A DNA stretch of 11,307 nt from positions 1 to 11,307 of the forward strand of contig JAUSLA010000037.1 in the NCBI GenBank assembly GCA_030646565.1. The letters run 5' to 3'. The notes below the pieces were generated by a model. That model ran no database searches and was not told where the DNA came from. It saw nothing but the letters and a program-made list of their open reading frames with translations. Origin of the DNA: a bacterium. GTDB lineage: Bacteria; Patescibacteriota; Minisyncoccia; Minisyncoccales; RBG-13-42-11. The translations under genes and the position numbers were made by a program. Below are positions 1 to 4,763 of the stretch, in pieces (position 1 is the first letter of the stretch; each line of letters opens with the position of its first letter).

Positions 1-563
1 GGCACATCTAGGTTTCTTTGGGAAATAGTGGTCTGGATTTTTATATCCGGCTGGCTGACGCCAAAATCAACTCCTCTCACAGACAAAGAAAAGGTAACCC
101 TTGGCTGACTATTGTCATCTACCGGCCTCCCTATCAAATTGAAATTCAAAGAATTAACCTTAAGATTACTTGAGGTTAAAGAAAGAATTTCCTCATCAAC
201 AGTTCCGATTTTTCTTCTTTCTTTTAGCTCATTATTATCAAGAAAAAATTCCCAGCATTCATCTTTATAATTTATAAATTGCAAACCATTGCCAGCCCGA
301 GTCTTTTCGTAGTTCATTTTTACATTTATACAATCGCCGATTAAGTCCTTTTTTGCCATTCTCAAAGTCCTGCTCATATATTCTAAAATATAGCTTGTTT
401 GACCTAAAATTCTTTGCTCGGCCAAAATTCTTTTTTGGCTTTTTAAGCTGGAAATAAGAATGCCCGAAGCCGCGGCCGCAATTATAGAAAAAACCAAAAC
501 AGCCACCATCAGCTCAATCAAAGTAAAAGCCTTTATCATCTTAACATTTAAGCATTTAAACAT
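1..563 (-). CDS. Minor prepilin, PilW/GspJ-like (3' end missing)
   Basis: This is a type IV pilus minor prepilin that runs off the left edge, so its C-terminus is missing. I translated it by hand from the minus strand: about 187 residues are visible without a stop. The N-terminus is MFKCLNVKMIKA followed by FTLIELMVAVLVF, which is the class III prepilin signal: a short basic leader, then Phe+1 and Glu+5 of the mature protein, then a hydrophobic helix. The residue before the cleavage site is Ala, not the usual Gly. The body, with a SLKSQKRILAEQRILGQ stretch after the helix and a beta-rich C-terminal part, resembles PilW/GspJ-type minor pilins, but that subfamily call is tentative. An in-frame ATG at 539 would give a 4-residue leader (MIKA) in place of 12. 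Both ATGs lie in an 8-bp ATG-bearing repeat. It is the last gene seen of a pilD-prepilin cluster and should be a PilD substrate. Confidence 0.82.
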   Translation of the reverse strand, partial: MFKCLNVKMIKAFTLIELMVAVLVFSIIAAAASGILISSLKSQKRILAEQRILGQTSYILEYMSRTLRMAKKDLIGDCINVKMNYEKTRAGNGLQFINYKDECWEFFLDNNELKERRKIGTVDEEILSLTSSNLKVNSLNFNLIGRPVDDNSQPRVTFSLSVRGVDFGVSQPDIKIQTTISQRNLDV

Positions 564-571
564 ATTAACAT
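537..571 (-). repeat. 8-bp repeat carrying start codons of the PilW-like gene
   Basis: Reading the minus strand, ATG triplets occur exactly every 8 nt, at 571, 563, 555, 547 and 539, in degenerate units of the form atgtttaa / atgcttaa / atgttaag. Because 8 is not a multiple of 3, only the ATGs at 563 and 539 (24 nt apart) are in frame with the prepilin. The ATG at 571 opens a seven-codon frame that stops at a TAA. A similar repeat surrounds the start of the GspH-like gene at 1871. Confidence 0.75.
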
Positions 572-579
572 TTGTGGGC

Positions 580-632
580 GAAGAGAACTTCGTTCTCTTC
601 TTCACCTTCGCTCGCCAAGAGGCGAACTCGGT
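580..632 (+). repeat. Palindromic intergenic element, copy 1
   Basis: The element has a perfect 9-bp hairpin (arms gaagagaac 580-588 and gttctcttc 592-600, loop ttc), then the spacer ttcaccttcg, then a second hairpin (tcgcc 612-616 and ggcga 621-625, loop aaga), then the end motif actcggt at 626-632. The same order occurs at 659-711 and 2779-2830, and in reduced form at 8003-8042. Orientation is given as on the plus strand, which is antisense to the pilus genes. The name and grouping are mine. Confidence 0.8.
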
Positions 633-658
633 ATTTAAGCATTTTAACATTTGTGGGC

Positions 659-711
659 GAAGAGGACTGCGTCCTCTTCTTCACCTTCGCTCGCCAAGAG
701 GCGAACTCGGT
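659..711 (+). repeat. Palindromic intergenic element, copy 2
   Basis: Second copy, 79 nt after the first. The first hairpin has arms gaagaggac (659-667) and gtcctcttc (671-679) with loop tgc. Relative to copy 1 an A-T pair has become a G-C pair, keeping the stem perfect. The spacer, the second hairpin (691-704) and the actcggt end (705-711) are identical to copy 1. Confidence 0.8.
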
Positions 712-722
712 ATTTAAGCATT

Positions 723-770
723 GTTCAGATGTTCAGATGTTCAGATGTTCAGATGTTCAGATGTTCAGAT
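723..770. repeat. Perfect 8-bp tandem array, six units
   Basis: The unit gttcagat is repeated six times without error, followed by degenerate units (gtttgaag, gttaagat) up to about 787. It lies in the gap between the PilV-like stop (792) and the PilW-like start (563). An 8-bp unit cannot keep reading frame when it gains or loses a copy. Here it is outside coding sequence, so copy-number change would alter spacing only. Its 8-bp period matches the ATG-bearing repeats at 537-571 and 1837-1884. Confidence 0.95.
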
Positions 771-791
771 GTTTGAAGGTTAAGATGACAC

Positions 792-1313
792 TTATTTCCA
801 GTTGTATAAATTTTCTTGGGCAGAAAATAACTTAAAGCTCCCCTTCTCCTTCCATTCAACTGAAACTACAACCTTTAAAATATCTGCGCCGTCTGGATCT
901 ATAGCGGGAGTAACAATAATTTTTCTTTTAAATTTTGTGTCAGCTCCAGAATTATAGTTATAAAATCTATCGTTCAGCTTTAAATAACGGCCTCCGTAAG
1001 AAGTTAATGACCTATCATTATAGTCTGCTTCGCAACCTAGGGGAGCTTCACAGCCCGTAAGCCCTGTTTTCCAATCAAAATTTTTCAACCAATTCCCGTC
1101 TCTTATATTTCTAACAATCTCAATTCCTTCCTGGGTAAGGTAGGCGGCAATGAGCCGATCAGAAGAAGTTGAAACGTAAGCAGTAACCTGCTGGATTACG
1201 GCAAAAGCACCCATTATCCCGGTAACAAGTATAAAAGTAGCGATAACAACTTCTATCAATGTAAAAGCTGATTGAATGTCCTGGTATTTTTTCTTCATAT
1301 CTTCAGACTTCAT
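792..1313 (-). CDS. pilV: Minor prepilin, PilV/GspI-like
   Basis: This encodes a 173-residue prepilin. The N-terminus has a charged leader of 16 residues ending QSA, followed by FTLIEVVIATFILVTGIMGAF, the conserved pilin helix with Phe+1 and Glu+5. The residue at -1 is Ala, not Gly. The helix with an IxxGI(x)GA pattern, followed by AAYLTQEGIEIVRNIRD, is typical of PilV/GspI-like minor pilins, where 'A..L.QEGIE..RN.RD' follows the transmembrane helix. Two cysteines (around residues 88 and 93) could form a disulfide. An in-frame Met at residue 6 would give an 11-residue leader. The start lies in a degenerate 7-8-nt repeat (tacgaag, tatgaag, tctgaaga, tatgaag). It begins 12 nt after the stop of the GspH-like gene, so both are likely on one transcript. 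It is expected to be processed by PilD and to sit in the pilus tip or priming complex, by analogy with minor pilins. Confidence 0.85.
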   Translation of the reverse strand: MKSEDMKKKYQDIQSAFTLIEVVIATFILVTGIMGAFAVIQQVTAYVSTSSDRLIAAYLTQEGIEIVRNIRDGNWLKNFDWKTGLTGCEAPLGCEADYNDRSLTSYGGRYLKLNDRFYNYNSGADTKFKRKIIVTPAIDPDGADILKVVVSVEWKEKGSFKLFSAQENLYNWK

Positions 1314-1325
1314 ACTTCGTACTTT

Positions 1326-1871
1326 TTATTCTCCTTGGATAAGGCCTGCCTTGTTGATTGTGATAATTTTCTCTTTTGTCGGATTTGCTTCCAAACTCAA
1401 TGTAATAGCGGCAAAGGCCGAATCGGCGCCGGCTTCGGTGGTAATTTTAGTTACGGGATCTGGCGGTTTGAAGTTGACGCTTAAAGATGAAGGGGAAATA
1501 TTTTTTATATACACGCCTTTTTCCAGATTGATCGTTTCCACTTCTCCGTCTCCGGCATCGTATGCCTGATTATTATTACTATCTGCGTATATTTTATAAT
1601 ATGTTTTCCAGGAAAGCCGAAAATGAATTCCGTAGCCGCCTGATGGGACAGAGCCATTAAATGTTTTTGCCGACATTGCCATTTCTTGAGCCCTTCTGAT
1701 ATCCTGAACCATTTTATGAGCCGACCTATTGAGGGCGAGCTGCTTTTCCGCATTCCGAAAATTCGGCACAATAATAACCGTTAAAATCACAACGATGCTA
1801 ATTACCACCAAGAGTTCAATTAGAGTAAACCCCTTCCATTTTAACATTTTAACATTCAAACGTTTAAACAT
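1326..1871 (-). CDS. Minor prepilin, FimT/GspH-like
   Basis: This encodes a 181-residue prepilin. The leader ends WKG and the mature protein would begin FTLIELLVVISIVVILTVII, an almost textbook pilin helix with Gly at -1 and Glu at +5. After it come a DIRRAQEMAMSA stretch and a GGYGIHF motif, and near the C-terminus the INKAGLI motif. This layout matches FimT/GspH pseudopilins, whose C-terminal strand carries a similar 'N..G.I' pattern. The first Met gives a 14-residue leader. Met9, 24 nt downstream at 1847, gives the 6-residue leader MLKWKG, closer to the usual 5-8 residues, and may be the real start. The ATG at 1871 overlaps the end of pilD by 8 nt (pilD stop at 1864-1866), so translation may be coupled. 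Some FimT-type minor pilins bind DNA during transformation; whether this one does is unknown. Confidence 0.88.
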   Translation of the reverse strand: MFKRLNVKMLKWKGFTLIELLVVISIVVILTVIIVPNFRNAEKQLALNRSAHKMVQDIRRAQEMAMSAKTFNGSVPSGGYGIHFRLSWKTYYKIYADSNNNQAYDAGDGEVETINLEKGVYIKNISPSSLSVNFKPPDPVTKITTEAGADSAFAAITLSLEANPTKEKIITINKAGLIQGE

Positions 1872-1884
1872 TTAAATATTTTAG
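1837..1884 (-). repeat. 8-bp repeat carrying start codons of the GspH-like gene
   Basis: About six degenerate 8-nt units (plus-strand cattttaa, cattttaa, cattcaaa, cgtttaaa, catttaaa, tattttag) span the end of pilD and the start of the next gene. On the minus strand, ATGs fall at 1871, 1855, 1847 and 1839, with ACG at 1863. Only 1871 and 1847 are in the prepilin frame. The repeat encodes the last residues of PilD (KYLNV) and the first nine or so of the prepilin. Confidence 0.75.
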
Positions 1885-2643
1885 ATACCAATCAATGATG
1901 ATTTTTCCCCAGAACAGGGCAATAATTGTCCCTGCAACCAAAAATGGGCCGAAAGGAACTTCTGATTTAAGAGTTTTCTTTTGAGCGATTATCAACCCGA
2001 CCCCTGTTATGGCCCCTAAAAAGAAAGCTAAAAATAAAGCGACTAAAATGTTTGGCCAACTTAAAATTAGACCCATCAAAAAAGCGAGTTTGATGTCCCC
2101 TATCCCCATCCATTTACCCCGCGATATTAAAACTATAATTAGAAAAAAAAGGGCCGCGCCAAAGGCAGATAGCACGAAATCCGATTTCAAATGGAAATCG
2201 GATTTCAAAAAGTTATAAATAAAAACTATCGCAATAGCAGGGTATATTACTTTGTCCGGAATAATGTAATGTTTTAAGTCGTAGACGAAAATAATAATCA
2301 AGAAACTGAAAATAGTGAATAAATAAAAAAGATTGACTGCCGAAATTATCGATATCGGATATCGATAGAATAAAGAAAGAAACAAAATAGCTGTGGAAAA
2401 TTCTACCAAAGGATACTGCCATGATATTGGTTTCTGGCAATAGCGGCATTTGCCCTTCAAAATTAAAAAACTCAAAACCGGGATTAAATCAGACCAAGAT
2501 AATTTGTGTTTGCAACCAGGACAGTAGGAGCGGCCTTTTAAAAAACTTTTATTTTGCTCTAACCGATAAATTACGCAGTTCAAAAAAGAACCAACGAGCA
2601 ATCCAAAAACAAAAATGATAAAATAAAAAAACATATCAAACAT
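1864..2643 (-). CDS. pilD: Prepilin peptidase / N-methyltransferase PilD
   Basis: PilD cleaves the leader from prepilins at the cytoplasmic face of the membrane and methylates the new N-terminus. The 259-residue protein has the A24A layout: a first membrane helix (about 5-27), a cytoplasmic domain with two CxxC pairs (C41/C44 and C66/C69), then several hydrophobic helices. The two catalytic aspartates of the family are visible as D122 in FVYDLKHYIIPD and D183 in the GxGD motif GIGDIKLAF. The conserved PFGPFLVAG loop is at about 230-238. The cysteine pairs indicate that the methyltransferase half is kept. Residues about 147-156 (KSDFHLKSDF) are encoded by a nested palindrome that looks inserted between membrane helices. 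The gene follows the pilin terminator after a 376-nt gap, has its own candidate promoter, and heads the minor prepilin cluster. Confidence 0.95.
   Translation of the reverse strand: MFDMFFYFIIFVFGLLVGSFLNCVIYRLEQNKSFLKGRSYCPGCKHKLSWSDLIPVLSFLILKGKCRYCQKPISWQYPLVEFSTAILFLSLFYRYPISIISAVNLFYLFTIFSFLIIIFVYDLKHYIIPDKVIYPAIAIVFIYNFLKSDFHLKSDFVLSAFGAALFFLIIVLISRGKWMGIGDIKLAFLMGLILSWPNILVALFLAFFLGAITGVGLIIAQKKTLKSEVPFGPFLVAGTIIALFWGKIIIDWYLKYLNV
2176..2206. repeat. Nested palindrome inside pilD
   Basis: A perfect 13-bp inverted repeat (arms gaaatccgatttc 2176-2188 and gaaatcggatttc 2194-2206, loop aaatg) lies within the pilD reading frame. Each arm is itself a palindrome around one base (gaaatc c gatttc). 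In the pilD frame it encodes a duplicated KSDF peptide in a loop between membrane helices. It does not break the frame. Confidence 0.85.
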
Positions 2644-2649
2644 TATTTA

Positions 2650-2725
2650 CCCAGTAATACAACTTCGGCAACCTGCGGTTTTATGGTTTCGCTTCGGCGA
2701 AACCAGCCGAAGATGATATACTGGG
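2650..2725 (-). promoter_or_regulatory. Branched palindromic structure in the pilD leader
   Basis: The 376-nt gap between the pilin gene and pilD ends with a branched inverted-repeat structure whose edge is 6 nt from the pilD ATG. The outer stem pairs cccagta (2650-2656) with tactggg (2719-2725). After an internal loop a second stem pairs cttcggc (2663-2669) with gccgaag (2706-2712). Inside are two hairpins: aacc/ggtt (2670-2680, loop tgc) and ggtttcgc/gcgaaacc (2685-2704). On the plus strand the larger hairpin has a C(TTCG)G loop. A transcript from the -10 at 2730-2738 would begin close to the edge of the outer stem. It could be a structured 5' leader that affects pilD translation or mRNA life, or a mobile palindromic element. 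It matches no riboswitch class I recognise. Confidence 0.6.
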
Positions 2726-2729
2726 TTTA

Positions 2730-2738
2730 ATTATATCA
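2730..2738 (-). promoter_or_regulatory. Extended -10 promoter candidate for pilD cluster
   Basis: On the minus strand the sequence TGATATAAT is a perfect -10 hexamer with the extended TGn motif. The hexamer at the best -35 position (2753-2758, TTTCTA with a 17-nt spacer) is poor. The predicted start, around 2723, falls at the 5' edge of the branched structure 2650-2725 and about 80 nt before the pilD ATG. It lies after the pilin terminator, which fits a separate transcription unit for pilD and the minor prepilins. Confidence 0.5.
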
Positions 2739-2759
2739 AATCCGTTCCAAAATAGAAAC

Positions 2760-2849
2760 AAACAAAGCCCGAGGAGGCGATGAGGACGAAGTCCTCATCT
2801 TCACCTTCGTCCCGCTTCGCGGGACTCGGTAAATAAACAAAGCCCGAGG
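2760..2849. repeat. 15-bp direct repeats flanking palindromic copy 3
   Basis: The sequence aaacaaagcccgagg occurs at 2760-2774 and again at 2835-2849, 75 nt apart, bracketing the palindromic element at 2779-2830. It could be a partial tandem duplication or a target duplication made at insertion. The tandem at 571-722 also has host-like direct repeats around each element. Confidence 0.85.
2779..2830 (+). repeat. Palindromic intergenic element, copy 3
   Basis: The first hairpin pairs gatgaggac (2779-2787) with gtcctcatc (2791-2799), loop gaa. Then comes the spacer ttcaccttc, a second hairpin gtcccgc/gcgggac (2809-2825, loop ttc), and the end actcggt (2824-2830). ccgag at 2769-2773 can pair with ctcgg at 2825-2829, enclosing both hairpins. 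The stem sequences differ from copies 1 and 2 but stay fully complementary, while the spacer and end motif are the same. Confidence 0.8.
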
Positions 2850-2884
2850 TTGTTTATATTAATTCCCGCAGGATTCGCACCAAC

Positions 2885-2912
2885 GAAAAGCGGGCTTGCG
2901 GGCCCGCTTTTC
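2885..2912 (-). terminator. Rho-independent terminator after the pilin gene
   Basis: A GC-rich 11-bp perfect stem (gaaaagcgggc 2885-2895 and gcccgcttttc 2902-2912) with a 6-nt loop is flanked by A and T runs inside the stem. On the minus strand it is followed by a short T tract, and it lies 108 nt after the pilin stop. The T run is only four long, so efficiency is uncertain. The symmetric structure could also stop transcription on the plus strand. Confidence 0.7.
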
Positions 2913-2950
2913 TATCGCTTCCATACATTTATCAATTCCAGCTATTAAGA

Positions 2951-3000
2951 GGAATGTTGAGGTTAGACCTCAACAATTCCCTCCCCTCAACATTCCCTCC
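2951..3000. repeat. Inverted and direct repeat in the pilin 3' UTR
   Basis: ggaatgttgaggt (2951-2963) pairs with acctcaacaattcc (2967-2980) around a 3-nt loop with a single bulged base. A second copy of the right arm, cctcaacattccctcc (2985-3000), follows as a direct repeat. It lies between the pilin stop (3020) and the terminator (2885-2912), so it would be in the pilin mRNA 3' UTR, where a stable hairpin could protect the message from 3' decay. That role is inferred. Confidence 0.65.
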
Positions 3001-3019
3001 TCGATATTCATCTTCACTC

Positions 3020-3454
3020 TTAGAATCCGCAGGTTAAAGCTGCTGGTGCGGTGCAAACCTCCTTACTTCCACTCCAAGAACCAACAAAATATCTGGTGGT
3101 TGCGCAACTGCCTTTGTTTTCCAATGTTGCGTAAGCGCAGAATTTCTGGTCGTCAAGAATATTGCTAATCCATCCGTAACTCGCTCCCTGTGGGTCTTTG
3201 GGAACAACAGCCATATAAGCAGGAATAGCGGTTAGCATAGCTGAGGATGACGCGTAAACGGAAAAATCGTTGTAATACATCTCTTGAGCCGTGATAATTT
3301 GGCGCATATCCGACTGTCGGACAGCATCTCTGGCTTTTGACCTCGCTCCTCCCAAAGAAACCAAAACAATGGAAGCTAAAATGCCGATAATTGCGATTAC
3401 CACCAGCAACTCAATCAAGGTGAAACCGCGGTGTTTTTTAGTAAAATATTGCAT
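3020..3454 (-). CDS. pilA: Type IV pilin, probable major subunit
   Basis: This encodes a 144-residue pilin. The leader MQYFTKKHRG is followed by FTLIELLVVIAIIGILASIVL, a near-consensus class III signal with Gly-1, Phe+1 and Glu+5. Next comes the amphipathic part of the helix (SKARDAVRQSDMRQIITAQEMYY), typical of major pilins and GspG-like pseudopilins. Four cysteines at 106, 117, 134 and 142 could form two disulfides in the C-terminal globular part, with the last pair placed like the D-region loop of classical pilins. It stands alone between pilC (106-nt gap) and pilD (376-nt gap), with a terminator after it. This suggests separate, high expression and supports the major-pilin call over a pseudopilin. 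I chose the only Met before the signal. Confidence 0.92.
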   Translation of the reverse strand: MQYFTKKHRGFTLIELLVVIAIIGILASIVLVSLGGARSKARDAVRQSDMRQIITAQEMYYNDFSVYASSSAMLTAIPAYMAVVPKDPQGASYGWISNILDDQKFCAYATLENKGSCATTRYFVGSWSGSKEVCTAPAALTCGF

Positions 3455-3522
3455 AATAAATAATTTTTAGGATATTGTTTTTTTATCGACCTTTTTTGTA
3501 ATTTTACGATCCCTCTTTTTTT

Positions 3523-3559
3523 ATCTTACCACATTCCAGTCAATTGGGGCTGTGGATAA
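3523..3559 (-). promoter_or_regulatory. Possible pilin promoter with a DnaA-box match
   Basis: In the 106-nt gap before the pilin gene, the minus strand holds TGGTAAGAT (3531-3523), an extended -10-like sequence with 4 of 6 matches to TATAAT. A TTGACT at 3543-3538 is a good -35 by sequence but is only 9 nt from it, so the two do not form a standard pair. Just upstream, 3559-3551 reads TTATCCACA, a perfect consensus DnaA box, directly after the pilC stop. The box may be chance: one such match on either strand of a window this size is not very rare. Confidence 0.3.
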
Positions 3560-3560
3560 C

Positions 3561-4763
3561 TTACAAAGCAATGGTTTGGTAAAGAGGCATTAAAACCGCC
3601 AGCATTATTCCGCCAACAACCACCCCCAAAAAAATAATAATAACCGGTTCAATAACGCTTACCAGATTGTCAGCCATAAGGTCTAAATCTTTGCGGTAAA
3701 AATCCACTACATTCATTAAAGTGCTGTCTAATGTTCCTGTTTTCTCCCCCACTGCCGTCATTTGGACAAAAATCGGCGGGAAGAGTTCCGGAAAACGAGC
3801 CAAAACAGCGGAGATTGCCTCTCCTTTTCCCACCTCCTCTCGAGTTTGGGCGACAATTTTTTTATAAGATGTATTTCCAATAATGTCTGTTATTATTTCC
3901 AATGCTTGAGTTATGGGAATGCCGGCAGAAATCAGTGTTGAAAGGTTTTCGGCAAAACGGCTAAGGTACATCATCTTTAAAAAAGAGCCCATTAAAGGAA
4001 TTTTCAAGAAAAGCTTGTCAAATAAAATTCTGCCGCTTTTGGTCAAATAGTAGCGAACGCTTAAAATTGCTGCGCCTCCCAAAAAAATAAGCAAGAGCCA
4101 GCCGTAAGTCCTCATAAAATCGGCCAGCCCGAGAATAATCCTTGTCGGCAAAGGAAGCTCCGCTCCGCTCGCCAATAAAACTTCTGTAAGATTGGGAATT
4201 ACATAAAAAATCATCAGCCCCAAAACCGCAAAAACCACAAAAATAATCAAAGCGGGATAAATTAAAGCGCCTCTGATTTTGGCTGTAAGGTGATATTCTC
4301 TCTCTAAGTGGCCAGCCAAATAATCCAAGGAATCGGAAAGAGATCCGGACGCTTCTCCTGCTTTGATAGTTGCGACATAAAAAGAAGAGAAAATTTTAGG
4401 ATATTGGCTAAGGGCTCTTGAAAAAGCCGTGCCGCCTTCAACGTCTTCGGAAATTTTAACGATTTTTTCCTTAAAATCGGTATTTTGAGTTTGAGCGGCC
4501 AATACCTTCAAGGTCTCCACCATAGGAACCTTGGATTTAAACATTATGGCTAACTGGCGGGAGAACAAAACAATTTCTTTCCCGGAAATTTTTCCAAAGA
4601 GCTTTACTTTCTTTTCATAAAATTGCGGAGCAGCTATTTCCAAAAAAGTGACGTAAAAACCGTATCTTTGCAAAATAATAGCTGCCACTTCCTTGGAAGA
4701 AGCCTCTACGGAACCCGTACGGATTTCTCCTGTTTTAGTTCTCGCTTGGTAATTAAATTTCAT
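3561..4763 (-). CDS. pilC: Type IV pilus platform protein PilC
   Basis: PilC is the inner-membrane platform on which the PilB and PilT motors act to add or remove pilin subunits. The 400-residue protein has the family's two T2SSF repeats, about 65-190 and 267-389. Each has a cytoplasmic helical bundle followed by membrane helices; the hydrophobic segments are about 168-190, 220-238 and 370-392. The N-terminal YQARTKTGEIRTGSVEA stretch, the G-E-A/KTG turns (AGEASGSLSDSL near 135 and VGEKTGTLDSTL near 338) and the end VLMPLYQTI are family hallmarks. The length is normal for PilC/GspF. Its ATG overlaps the pilT stop in an ATGA arrangement, so translation is likely coupled to pilT and the two proteins made in step. 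Confidence 0.96.
   Translation of the reverse strand: MKFNYQARTKTGEIRTGSVEASSKEVAAIILQRYGFYVTFLEIAAPQFYEKKVKLFGKISGKEIVLFSRQLAIMFKSKVPMVETLKVLAAQTQNTDFKEKIVKISEDVEGGTAFSRALSQYPKIFSSFYVATIKAGEASGSLSDSLDYLAGHLEREYHLTAKIRGALIYPALIIFVVFAVLGLMIFYVIPNLTEVLLASGAELPLPTRIILGLADFMRTYGWLLLIFLGGAAILSVRYYLTKSGRILFDKLFLKIPLMGSFLKMMYLSRFAENLSTLISAGIPITQALEIITDIIGNTSYKKIVAQTREEVGKGEAISAVLARFPELFPPIFVQMTAVGEKTGTLDSTLMNVVDFYRKDLDLMADNLVSVIEPVIIIFLGVVVGGIMLAVLMPLYQTIAL

Larger units (their letters stand above)
571..722. repeat. 79-bp tandem duplication containing palindromic elements
   Basis: Two direct copies, 571-649 and 650-722, follow each other with a period of 79 nt. Over the shared 73 nt they differ at three places. 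Two of those differences are complementary changes in the arms of one hairpin (an A to G on one side and T to C on the other) and the third is in its loop. The unit ends in tatttaagcatt, and a similar sequence also precedes the first copy. The tandem fills most of the gap between the PilV-like and PilW-like genes. The short ORFs reading through it on the plus strand are products of the repetition and are not called as genes. Confidence 0.9.

Noticed and set aside
580..600. Terminator after the PilV-like gene
   Set aside because: The hairpin has no T tract on either strand and recurs as part of a repeat family, so termination is not supported.
723..770. CRISPR-like array
   Set aside because: The 8-bp units are directly adjacent with no spacers, and no cas genes are present. 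It is a simple tandem repeat.
460..835. Two overlapping plus-strand ORFs of 85 and 87 codons
   Set aside because: They read through the 79-bp tandem and the 8-bp array, and one overlaps the prepilin on the other strand. Their internal similarity comes from the DNA repeat; no domain or start signal supports them.
2862..2886. tRNA T-arm-like sequence (ggtgcgaatcc on the minus strand)
   Set aside because: The stem has a mismatch, and no acceptor, D or anticodon arm can be found at the right distance, so it is not a tRNA.
2896..3168. Plus-strand ORF of 90 codons opposite the pilin
   Set aside because: It overlaps the well-supported pilin gene and the terminator on the other strand and shows no protein-like motif.
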